Positions 32,501 to 47,000 of a DNA stretch of 64,000 nt are shown piece by piece. The first letter of the stretch is position 1. The number at the start of each line of letters is the position of its first letter. The notes below the pieces were generated by a model, which had not been told where the DNA came from, ran no database searches, and saw only the letters and a list, made by a program, of their open reading frames with translations. This DNA is from Sipunculus nudus (Eukaryota > Annelida > Sipuncula > Golfingiida > Sipunculidae): contig CM049309.1 in NCBI GenBank assembly GCA_026874595.1, positions 96,372,723-96,436,722 of the forward strand, read 5' to 3'. The position numbers and the translations under genes were made by a program.

Positions 32501-35500
32501 TTAACTGTTATCTCATCAGGCAGATGAAAATCATAATCAATACAGATATTAACTGTTATCTCATCAGGCAGGTGATAACTATAATCAATACAGATATTAA
32601 CTGTTATCTCATCAGATAGATGACAACCATAATCAATACAGATATAAACTTATCTCATCAGGCAGATGACAACCATAATTAATACAGATATTAACTGTTA
32701 TCTCATCAGGCAGAAGAAAACCAAAATCAATACAGATATAAACTGTTATCTCATCAGACAGATGACAACCATAATCAATACAGATATTAACTGTTATCTC
32801 ATCAGGCAGATGACAACCATAATCAATACAGATAATAACTGTTATCTCATCAGGCAGATGACAACCATAATCAATAGAGATATTAACTGTTATCTCATCA
32901 GGCAGATGATAACCATAATCAATACAGATATAAACTGTTGTCTCATCAGGCAGATGATAACCATAATTAATACAGATATTAACTGTTATCTAATCAGGCA
33001 GATGACAACCATAATCAATAGAGATATTAACTGTTATCTCATCAGGCAGATGATAACCATAATCAATACAGATATAAACTGTTGTCTCATCAGGCAGATG
33101 ATAACCATAATTAATACAGATATTAACTGTTATCTCATCAGGCAGATGATAACCATAATCAATACAGATATTAACTGTTATCTCATCAGACAGATGATAA
33201 CCATAATCAATACAGACATTAACTGTTATCTCATCAGACAGATGATAACCATAATCAATACAGATATTAACTGTTATCTCATCAGGCAGATGATAACCAT
33301 AAAAAAAAACCGATATTAACTGTTATCTCATCAGACAGATGACAACCAAAATCAATACAGATATTAACTGTTATCTCATCAGGCAGATGATTACCATAAT
33401 CAATACAGATATTAACTGTTATCTCATCAGGCAGATGACAACCATATTCAATACAGATATTAACTCTTATCTCATCAGGCAGATGATAACCATAATCAAT
33501 ACAGATATTGTTATCTCATCAGAAAGATGATAACCATAATCAATACAGATATAAACTGTTATCTCATCAGGCAGATGACAACCATATTCAATACAGATAT
33601 TAACTGTTATCTCATCAGGCAGATGATAACCATAATCAATACAGATATTAACTGTTATCTCATCAGGCAGATGATAACCATAATCAATACAGATATTAAC
33701 TGTTATCTCATCAGGCAGATGATAACCATAATCAATACAGATAATAACTGTTATCTCATCAGGCAGATGACAACCATAATCAATACAGATATTAACTGTT
33801 ATCTCATCAGGCAGATGATAACCATAATCAATACAGATATAAACTGTTATCTCATCAGGCAGATGATAACCATAATCAATACAGATATTAACTGTTATCT
33901 CATCAGGCAGATGATAACCATAATCAATACAGATATTAACTGTTATCTCATCAGACAGATGATAACCATAATCAATACAGGTATTAACTGTTATCTCATC
34001 AGGCAGATGATAACCATAATCAATACAGATATTAACTGTTATCTCATCAGGCAGATAATAACCATAAACAAACCGATATTAACTGTTATCTCATCAGACA
34101 GATGACAACCAAAATCAATACAGATATTAACTGTTATCTCATCAGGCAGATGACAACCATAATCAATACAGATATTGTTATCTCATCAGACAGATGATAA
34201 CCATAATCAATACAGATATAAACTGTTATCTCATCAGGCAGATGACAACCATATTCAATACAGATATTAACTGTTATCTCATCAGGCAGATGATAACCAT
34301 AATCAATACAGATATTAACTGTTATCTCATCAGGCAGATGATAACCATAATCAATACAGATATTAACTGTTATCTCATCAGGCAGATGATAACCATAATC
34401 AATAGAGATAATAACTGTTATCTCATCAGGCAGATGACAACCATAATCAATACAGATATTAACTGTTATCTCATCAGGCATATGATAACCATAATCAATA
34501 CAGATATAAACTGTTATCTCATCAGGCAGATGATAACCATAATTAATACAGATATTAACTGTTATCTCATCAGGCAGATGATAATCATAATCAATACAGA
34601 TATTAACTGTTATCTCATCAGACAGATGATAACCATAATCAATACAGACATTAACTGTTATCTCATCAGACAGATGATAACCATAATCAATACAGATATT
34701 AACTGTTATCTCATCAGGCAGATGATAACCATAAACAATACAGATATTAACTGTTATCTCATCAGACAGATGACAACCAAAATCAATACAGATATTAACT
34801 GTTATCTCATCAGGCAGATGATAACCATAATCAATACAGATATTAACTGTTATCTCATCAGGCAGATGACAACCATAATCAATACAGATATTAACTGTTA
34901 TCTCATCAGGCAGAAGAAAACCATAATCAATACAGATATTAACTGTTATCTCATCAGACAGATGACAACCATAATCAATACAGATATTGTTATCTCATCA
35001 GACAGATAATAACCATAATCAATACAGATATTAACTGTTATCTCATCAGGCAGATGACAACCATAACCAATACAGATATTACCTCTTATCTTATCAGGCA
35101 GATGACAACCATAATCAATACAGATATAAACTGTTATCTCATCAGACAGATGACAACCATAATCAATACAGATATTAACTGTTATCTCATTAGACAGATG
35201 ATAACCATAAACAATACAGATATTAACTGTTATCTCATTAGACAGATGATAACCATAATCAATACAGATATTAACTGTTATCTCATCAGGCAGATGATAA
35301 CCATAATCAATACAGATATTAACTGTTATCTCATCAGGCAGATGATAACCATAATCAATACAGATATTAACTGTTATCTCATCAGGCAGATGATAATCAT
35401 AATCAATACAGATATTAACTGTTATCTCATCAGACAGATGATAATCATAATCAATACAGATATTAACTGTTATCTCATCAGGCAGATGATAATCATAATC

Positions 35501-38017
35501 AATACAGATATTAACTGTTTTCTCATCAGGCAGATGACAACCATAATCAATACAGATATTAACTGTTATCTCATCAGGCAGATGATAACCATAATCATTA
35601 CAGATATTAACTGTTATCTCATCAGGCAGATGATAATCATAATCAATACAGATATTAACTGTTATCTCATCAGGCAGATGATAATCATAATCAATACAGA
35701 TATTAACTGTTATCTCATCAGGCAGAAGATAATAATAATCAATACAGATATTAACTGTTATCTCATCAGATGGATGATAATCATAATCAATACAGATATT
35801 AACTGTTATCTCATCAGACAGAAGATAATCATAATCAATACAGCTATTAACTGTTATCTCATCAGGCAGATGATAATCATAATCAATACAGATATTAACT
35901 GTTATCTCATCAGGCAGATGATAACAATAATCAATACAGATATTAACTGTTATCTCATCAGGCAGAAGATAATCATAATCAATACAGATATAAACTGTTA
36001 TCTTATCAGGCAGATGATAATCATAATCAATACAGATATTATCTGTTATCTCATCAGGCAGATGATAACCATAATCAATACAGATATTAACTGTTATCTC
36101 ATCAGGCAGATGATAATCATAATCAATACAGATATTAACTGTTATCTCATCAGACAGAAGATAATGATAATCAATACAGATATTAACTATTATCTTTTCA
36201 GGCAGATGATAATCATAATCAATACAGATATTAACTGTTATCTCATCAGGCAGATGATAATCATAATCAATACAGATATTAACTGTTATCTCATCAGGCA
36301 GATGATAACCATAATCAATACAGATATTAACTGTTATCTCATCAGGCAGAAGATAATCATAATCAATAAAGATATTAACTTTTATCTTATCAGGCAGAAG
36401 ATAATCATAATCAATACAGATATTAACTGTTATCTCATCAGGCAGATGATAACCATAATCAATACAGATATTAACTGTTATCTCATCAGGCAGGTGATGA
36501 CTATAATCAATACAGATATTAACTGTTATCTCATCAGACAGATGACAACCATAATCAATACAGATATAAACTGTTATCTCATCAGGCAGATGACAAACAT
36601 AATTAATACAGATATTAACTGTTATCTCATCAGGCAGAAGATAACCATAATCAATACAGATATTAACTGTTATCTCATCAGACAGATGACAACCATAATC
36701 AATACAGATATTAACTGTTATCTCATCAGGCAGATGACAACCACAATCAATACAGATAATAACTGTTATCTCATCAGGCAGATGACAACCATAATCAATA
36801 CAGATATTAACTGTTATCTCATCAGGCAGATGATAACCATAATTAATACAGATATTAACTGTTATCTCATCAGGCAGATGATAACCATAATCAATACAGA
36901 TATTAACTGTTATCTCATCAGACAGATGATAACCATAATCAATACAGACATTAACTGTTATCTCATCAGACAGATGATAACCATAATCAATACAGATATT
37001 AACTGTTATCTCATCAGGCAGATGATAACCATAAACAAACCGATATTAACTGTTATCTCATCAGACAGATGACAACCAAAATCAATACAGATATTAACTG
37101 TTATCTCATCAGGCAGATGATTACCATAATCAATACAGATATTAACTGTTATCTCATCAGGCAGATGACAACCATATTCAATACAGATATTAACTCTTAT
37201 CTCATCAGGCAGATGATAACCATAATCAATACAGATATTGTTATCTCATCAGACAGATGATAACCATAATCAATACAGATATAAAATGTTATCTCATCAG
37301 GCAGATGACAACCATATTCAATACAGATATTAACTGTTATCTCATCAGGCAGATGATAACCATAATCAATACAGATATTAACTGTTATCTCATCAGGCAG
37401 ATGATAACCATAATCAATACAGATATTAACTGTTATCTCATCAGGCAGATGATAACCATAATCAATACAGATAATAACTGTCATCTCATCAGACAGATGA
37501 TAACCATAATCAATACAGATATTAACTTATCTCATCAGACAGATGATAACCATAATCAATACAGACATTAACTGTTATCTCATCAGACAGATGATAACCA
37601 TAATCAATACAGATATTAACTGTTATCTCATCAGGCAGATGATAACCATAAACAAACAGATATTAACTGTTATCTCATCAGACAGATGACAACCAAAATC
37701 ACTACAGATATTAACTGTTATCTCATCAGGCAGATGATTACCATAATCAATACAGATATTAACTGTTATCTCATCAGGCAGATGACAACCATATTTAATA
37801 CAGATATTAACTCTTATCTCATCAGGCAGATGATAACCATAATCAATACAGATATTGTTATCTCATCAGACAGATGATAACCATAATCAATACAGATATA
37901 AACTGTTATCTCATCAGGCAAATGACAACCATATTCAATACAGATATTAACTGTTATCTCATCAGGCAGATGATAACCATAATCAATACAGATATTAACT
38001 GTTATCTCATCAGGCAG
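26584..38017 (+). repeat. higher-order repeat unit 1 (11,434 bp)
   Basis: This block of about 238 monomers is followed directly by a second copy. Markers such as the T-to-C variant GATAACTATAATC (26584), the AAAAAAAACCGATATT variants, the in-frame TGA at 32128-32130, the GTTTTCTC variant and the 44-bp units recur after exactly 11,434 bp. Internally it holds shorter duplications: the AAAAAAAACCG marker lies at 28757, 30149 and 31301, spacings of 1,392 (29 monomers) and 1,152 (24 monomers), each with the same neighbouring monomers. Confidence 0.9.
35389..36420 (+). repeat. ATAATCATAATC monomer subfamily domain
   Basis: Here most monomers read GATAATCATAATC instead of GATAACCATAATC, often with CAGAAG in place of CAGATG, and ACAATAATC or ATGATAATC one-off variants. 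The domain reappears at about 46.82-47.86, 52.70-53.83, 56.57-57.60, 62.11-62.62 and 63.89-64.00 kb as part of the higher-order copies. It is a local homogenised subfamily and marks unit phase. Confidence 0.8.
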
Positions 38018-41000
38018 ATGATAACTATAATCAATACAGATATTAACTGTTATCTCATCAGACAGATGACAACCATAATCAATACAGATATAAACTGTTA
38101 TCTCATCAGGCAGATGTCAACCATAATCAATACAGATATTAACTGTTATCTCATCAGGCAGGTGATAACTATAATCAATACAGATATTAACTGTTATCTC
38201 ATCAGACAGATGACAACCATAATCAATACAGATATAAACTGTTATCTCATCAGGCAGATGACAACCATAATTAATACAGATATTAACTGTTATCTCATCA
38301 GGCAGAAGAAAACCATAATCAATACAGATATTAACTGTTATCTCATCAGACAGATGACAACCATAATCAATACAGATAATAACTGTTATCTCATCAGGCA
38401 GATGACAACCATAATCAATACAGATATTAACTGTTATCTCATCAGGCAGATGATAACCATAATCAATACAGATATTAACTGTTATCTCATCAGGCAGATG
38501 ATAACCATAATCAATACAGATATTAACTGTTATCTCATCAGGTAGATGATAACCATAATCAATACAGATATTAACTGTTATCTCATCAGGCAGATGACAA
38601 CCATAATCAATACCGATATTAACTGTTATCTCATCAGGCAGATGATAACCATAATCAATACAGATAATAACTGTTATCTAATCAGGCAGATGACAACCAT
38701 AATCAATAGAGATATTAACTGTTATCTCATCAGGCAGATGATAACCATAATCAATACAGATATAAACTGTTATCTCATCAGGCAGATGATAACCATAATC
38801 AATACAGATATTAACTGTTATCTCATCAGACAGATGATAACCATAATCAATACAGACATTAACTGTTATCTCATCAGACAGATGATAACCATAATCAATA
38901 CAGATAATAACTGTTATCTCATCAGGCAGATGACAACCATAATCAATACAGATATTAACTGTTATCTCATCAGGCAGATGACAACCATAATCAATACAGA
39001 TATTAACTGTTATCTCATCAGGCAGATGACAACCATAATCAATACAGACATTAACTGTTATCTCATCAGACAGATGATAACCATAATCAATACAGATATT
39101 AACTGTTATCTCATCAGGCAGATGATAACCATAAACAATACAGATATAAACTGTTATCTCATCAGACAGATGACAACCAAAATCAATACAGATATTAACT
39201 GTTATCTCATCAGGCAGATAACCATAATCAATAAAGATATTAACTTTTATCTCATCAGGCAGAAGACAACCATAATTAATACAGATATTAACTGTTATCT
39301 CATCAGGCAGATAACCATAATCAATAAAGATATTAACTTTTATCTCATCAGACAGATGATAACCATAATCAATACAGATATTAACTGTTATCTCATCAGG
39401 CAGATGAAAATCATAATCAATACAGATATTAACTGTTATCTCATCAGGCAGGTGATAACTATAATCAATACAGATATTAACTGTTATCTCATCAGACAGA
39501 TGACAACCATAATCAATACAGATATAAACTGTTATCTCATCAGGCAGATGACAACCATAATTAATACAGATATTAACTGTTATCTCATCAGGCAGAAGAA
39601 AACCATAATCAATACAGATATAAACTGTTATCTCATCAGACAGATGACAACCATAATCAATACAGATATTAACTGTTATCTCATCAGGCAGATGACAACC
39701 ATAATCAATACAGATAATAACTGTTATCTCATCAGGCAGATGACAACCATAATCAATAGAGATATTAACTGTTATCTCATCAGGCAGATGATAACCATAA
39801 TCAATACAGATATAAACTGTTGTCTCATCAGGCAGATGATAACCATAATTAATACAGATATTAACTGTTATCTAATCAGGCAGATGACAACCATAATCAA
39901 TAGAGATATTAACTGTTATCTCATCAGGCAGATGATAACCATAATCAATACAGATATAAACTGTTGTCTCATCAGGCAGATGATAACCATAATTAATACA
40001 GATATTAACTGTTATCTCATCAGGCAGATGATAACCATAATCAATACAGATATTAACTGTTATCTCATCAGACAGATGATAACCATAATCAATACAGACA
40101 TTAACTGTTATCTCATCAGACAGATGATAACCATAATCAATACAGATATTAACTGTTATCTCATCAGGCAGATGATAACCATAAAAAAAACCGATATTAA
40201 CTGTTATCTCATCAGACAGATGACAACCAAAATCAATACAGATATTAACTGTTATCTCATCAGGCAGATGATTACCATAATCAATACAGATATTAACTGT
40301 TATCTCATCAGGCAGATGACAACCATATTCAATACAGATATTAACTCTTATCTCATCAGGCAGAAGAAAACCATAATCAATACAGATAATAACTGTTATC
40401 TCATCAGGCAGATGACAACCATAATCAATACAGATATTAACTGTTATCTCATCAGGCAGATGACAACCATAATCAATACAGATATTAACTGTTATCTCAT
40501 CAGGCAGATGACAACCATATTCAATACAGATATTAACTGTTATCTCATCAGGCAGATGATAACCATAATCAATACAGATATTAACTGTTATCTCATCAGG
40601 CAGATGATAACCATAATCAATACAGATATTAACTGTTATCTCATCAGGCAGATGATAACCATAATCAATACAGATAATAACTGTTATCTAATCAGGCAGA
40701 TGACAACCATAATCAATAGAGATATTAACTGTTATCTCATCAGGCAGATGATAACCATAATCAATACAGATATAAACTGTTGTCTCATCAGGCAGATGAT
40801 AACCATAATTAATACAGATATTAACTGTTATCTAATCAGGCAGATGACAACCATAATCAATAGAGATATTAACTGTTATCTCATCAGGCAGATGATAACC
40901 ATAATCAATACAGATATAAACTGTTGTCTCATCAGGCAGATGATAACCATAATTAATACAGATATTAACTGTTATCTCATCAGGCAGATGATAACCATAA

Positions 41001-44000
41001 TTAATACAGATATTAACTGTTATCTAATCAGGCAGATGACAACCATAATCAATACAGATATTAACTGTTATCTCATCAGGCAGATGACAACCATAATCAA
41101 TACAGATATTAACTGTTATCTCATCAGGCAGATGACAACCATATTCAATACAGATATTAACTGTTATCTCATCAGGCAGATGATAACCATAATCAATACA
41201 GATATAAACTGTTGTCTCATCAGGCAGATGATAACCATAATTAATACAGATATTAACTGTTATCTAATCAGGCAGATGACAACCATAATCAATAGAGATA
41301 TTAACTGTTATCTCATCAGGCAGATGATAACCATAATCAATACAGATATAAACTGTTGTCTCATCAGGCAGATGATAACCATAATTAATACAGATATTAA
41401 CTGTTATCTCATCAGGCAGATGATAACCATAATCAATACAGATATTAACTGTTATCTCATCAGACAGATGATAACCATAATCAATACAGACATTAACTGT
41501 TATCTCATCAGACAGATGATAACCATAATCAATACAGATATTAACTGTTATCTCATCAGGCAGATGATAACCATAAAAAAAACCGATATTAACTGTTATC
41601 TCATCAGACAGATGACAACCAAAATCAATACAGATATTAACTGTTATCTCATCAGGCAGATGATTACCATAATCAATACAGATATTAACTGTTATCTCAT
41701 CAGGCAGATGACAACCATATTCAATACAGATATTAACTCTTATCTCATCAGGCAGAAGAAAACCATAATCAATACAGATAATAACTGTTATCTCATCAGG
41801 CAGATGACAACCATAATCAATACAGATATTAACTGTTATCTCATCAGGCAGATGACAACCATAATCAATACAGATATTAACTGTTATCTCATCAGGCAGA
41901 TGACAACCATATTCAATACAGATATTAACTGTTATCTCATCAGGCAGATGATAACCATAATCAATACAGATATTAACTGTTATCTCATCAGGCAGATGAT
42001 AACCATAATCAATACAGATATTAACTGTTATCTCATCAGGCAGATGATAACCATAATCAATACAGATAATAACTGTTATCTAATCAGGCAGATGACAACC
42101 ATAATCAATAGAGATATTAACTGTTATCTCATCAGGCAGATGATAACCATAATCAATACAGATATAAACTGTTGTCTCATCAGGCAGATGATAACCATAA
42201 TTAATACAGATATTAACTGTTATCTAATCAGGCAGATGACAACCATAATCAATAGAGATATTAACTGTTTTCTCATCAGGCAGATGATAACCATAATCAA
42301 TACAGATATAAACTGTTGTCTCATCAGGCAGATGATAACCATAATTAATACAGATATTAACTGTTATCTCATCAGGCAGATGATAACCATAATTAATACA
42401 GATATTAACTGTTATCTAATCAGGCAGATGACAACCATAATCAATAGAGATATTAACTGTTATCTCATCAGGCAGATGATAACCATAATCAATACAGATA
42501 TAAACTGTTGTCTCATCAGGCAGATGATAACCATAATTAATACAGATATTAACTGTTATCTCATCAGGCAGATGATAACCATAATCAATACAGATATTAA
42601 CTGTTATCTCATCAGACAGATGATAACCATAATCAATACAGACATTAACTGTTATCTCATCAGACAGATGATAACCATAATCAATACAGATATTAACTGT
42701 TATCTCATCAGGCAGATGATAACCATAAAAAAAACCGATATTAACTGTTATCTCATCAGACAGATGACAACCAAAATCAATACAGATATTAACTGTTATC
42801 TCATCAGGCAGATGATTACCATAATCAATACAGATATTAACTGTTATCTCATCAGGCAGATGACAACCATATTCAATACAGATATTAACTCTTATCTCAT
42901 CAGGCAGAAGAAAACCATAATCAATACAGATAATAACTGTTATCTCATCAGGCAGATGACAACCATAATCAATACAGATATTAACTGTTATCTCATCAGG
43001 CAGATGACAACCATAATCAATACAGATATTAACTGTTATCTCATCAGGCAGATGACAACCATATTCAATACAGATATTAACTGTTATCTCATCAGGCAGA
43101 TGATAACCATAATCAATACAGATATTAACTGTTATCTCATCAGGCAGATGATAACCATAATCAATACAGATATTAACTGTTATCTCATCAGGCAGATGAT
43201 AACCATAATCAATACAGATAATAACTGTTATCTAATCAGGCAGATGACAACCATAATCAATAGAGATATTAACTGTTATCTCATCAGGCAGATGATAACC
43301 ATAATCAATACAGATATAAACTGTTATCTCATCAGGCAGATGATAACCATAATCAATACAGATATTAACTGTTATCTCATCAGACAGATGATAACCATAA
43401 TCAATACAGACATTAACTGTTATCTCATCAGACAGATGATAACCATAATCAATACAGATAATAACTGTTATCTCATCAGGCAGATGACAACCATAATCAA
43501 TACAGATATTAACTGTTATCTCATCAGGCAGATGACAACCATAATCAATACAGATATTAACTGATATCTCATCAGGCAGATGACAACCATAATCAATACA
43601 GACATTAACTGTTATCTCATCAGACAGATGATAACCATAATCAATACAGATATTAACTGTTATCTCATCAGGCAGATGATAACCATAAACAATACAGATA
43701 TAAACTGTTATCTCATCAGACAGATGACAACCAAAATCAATACAGATATTAACTGTTATCTCATCAGGCAGATAACCATAATCAATAAAGATATTAACTT
43801 TTATCTCATCAGGCAGATGACAACCATAATTAATACAGATATTAACTGTTATCTCATCAGGCAGATAACCATAATCAATAAAGATATTAACTTTTATCTC
43901 ATCAGACAGATGATAACCATAATCAATACAGATATTAACTGTTATCTCATCAGGCAGATGAAAATCATAATCAATACAGATATTAACTGTTATCTCATCA

Positions 44001-47000
44001 GGCAGGTGATAACTATAATCAATACAGATATTAACTGTTATCTCATCAGATAGATGACAACCATAATCAATACAGATATAAACTTATCTCATCAGGCAGA
44101 TGACAACCATAATTAATACAGATATTAACTGTTATCTCATCAGGCAGAAGAAAACCAAAATCAATACAGATATAAACTGTTATCTCATCAGACAGATGAC
44201 AACCATAATCAATACAGATATTAACTGTTATCTCATCAGGCAGATGACAACCATAATCAATACAGATAATAACTGTTATCTCATCAGGCAGATGACAACC
44301 ATAATCAATAGAGATATTAACTGTTATCTCATCAGGCAGATGATAACCATAATCAATACAGATATAAACTGTTGTCTCATCAGGCAGATGATAACCATAA
44401 TTAATACAGATATTAACTGTTATCTAATCAGGCAGATGACAACCATAATCAATAGAGATATTAACTGTTATCTCATCAGGCAGATGATAACCATAATCAA
44501 TACAGATATAAACTGTTGTCTCATCAGGCAGATGATAACCATAATTAATACAGATATTAACTGTTATCTCATCAGGCAGATGATAACCATAATCAATACA
44601 GATATTAACTGTTATCTCATCAGACAGATGATAACCATAATCAATACAGACATTAACTGTTATCTCATCAGACAGATGATAACCATAATCAATACAGATA
44701 TTAACTGTTATCTCATCAGGCAGATGATAACCATAAAAAAAAACCGATATTAACTGTTATCTCATCAGACAGATGACAACCAAAATCAATACAGATATTA
44801 ACTGTTATCTCATCAGGCAGATGATTACCATAATCAATACAGATATTAACTGTTATCTCATCAGGCAGATGACAACCATATTCAATACAGATATTAACTC
44901 TTATCTCATCAGGCAGATGATAACCATAATCAATACAGATATTGTTATCTCATCAGAAAGATGATAACCATAATCAATACAGATATAAACTGTTATCTCA
45001 TCAGGCAGATGACAACCATATTCAATACAGATATTAACTGTTATCTCATCAGGCAGATGATAACCATAATCAATACAGATATTAACTGTTATCTCATCAG
45101 GCAGATGATAACCATAATCAATACAGATATTAACTGTTATCTCATCAGGCAGATGATAACCATAATCAATACAGATAATAACTGTTATCTCATCAGGCAG
45201 ATGACAACCATAATCAATACAGATATTAACTGTTATCTCATCAGGCAGATGATAACCATAATCAATACAGATATAAACTGTTATCTCATCAGGCAGATGA
45301 TAACCATAATCAATACAGATATTAACTGTTATCTCATCAGGCAGATGATAACCATAATCAATACAGATATTAACTGTTATCTCATCAGACAGATGATAAC
45401 CATAATCAATACAGGTATTAACTGTTATCTCATCAGGCAGATGATAACCATAATCAATACAGATATTAACTGTTATCTCATCAGGCAGATAATAACCATA
45501 AACAAACCGATATTAACTGTTATCTCATCAGACAGATGACAACCAAAATCAATACAGATATTAACTGTTATCTCATCAGGCAGATGACAACCATAATCAA
45601 TACAGATATTGTTATCTCATCAGACAGATGATAACCATAATCAATACAGATATAAACTGTTATCTCATCAGGCAGATGACAACCATATTCAATACAGATA
45701 TTAACTGTTATCTCATCAGGCAGATGATAACCATAATCAATACAGATATTAACTGTTATCTCATCAGGCAGATGATAACCATAATCAATACAGATATTAA
45801 CTGTTATCTCATCAGGCAGATGATAACCATAATCAATAGAGATAATAACTGTTATCTCATCAGGCAGATGACAACCATAATCAATACAGATATTAACTGT
45901 TATCTCATCAGGCATATGATAACCATAATCAATACAGATATAAACTGTTATCTCATCAGGCAGATGATAACCATAATTAATACAGATATTAACTGTTATC
46001 TCATCAGGCAGATGATAATCATAATCAATACAGATATTAACTGTTATCTCATCAGACAGATGATAACCATAATCAATACAGACATTAACTGTTATCTCAT
46101 CAGACAGATGATAACCATAATCAATACAGATATTAACTGTTATCTCATCAGGCAGATGATAACCATAAACAATACAGATATTAACTGTTATCTCATCAGA
46201 CAGATGACAACCAAAATCAATACAGATATTAACTGTTATCTCATCAGGCAGATGATAACCATAATCAATACAGATATTAACTGTTATCTCATCAGGCAGA
46301 TGACAACCATAATCAATACAGATATTAACTGTTATCTCATCAGGCAGAAGAAAACCATAATCAATACAGATATTAACTGTTATCTCATCAGACAGATGAC
46401 AACCATAATCAATACAGATATTGTTATCTCATCAGACAGATAATAACCATAATCAATACAGATATTAACTGTTATCTCATCAGGCAGATGACAACCATAA
46501 CCAATACAGATATTACCTCTTATCTTATCAGGCAGATGACAACCATAATCAATACAGATATAAACTGTTATCTCATCAGACAGATGACAACCATAATCAA
46601 TACAGATATTAACTGTTATCTCATTAGACAGATGATAACCATAAACAATACAGATATTAACTGTTATCTCATTAGACAGATGATAACCATAATCAATACA
46701 GATATTAACTGTTATCTCATCAGGCAGATGATAACCATAATCAATACAGATATTAACTGTTATCTCATCAGGCAGATGATAACCATAATCAATACAGATA
46801 TTAACTGTTATCTCATCAGGCAGATGATAATCATAATCAATACAGATATTAACTGTTATCTCATCAGACAGATGATAATCATAATCAATACAGATATTAA
46901 CTGTTATCTCATCAGGCAGATGATAATCATAATCAATACAGATATTAACTGTTTTCTCATCAGGCAGATGACAACCATAATCAATACAGATATTAACTGT

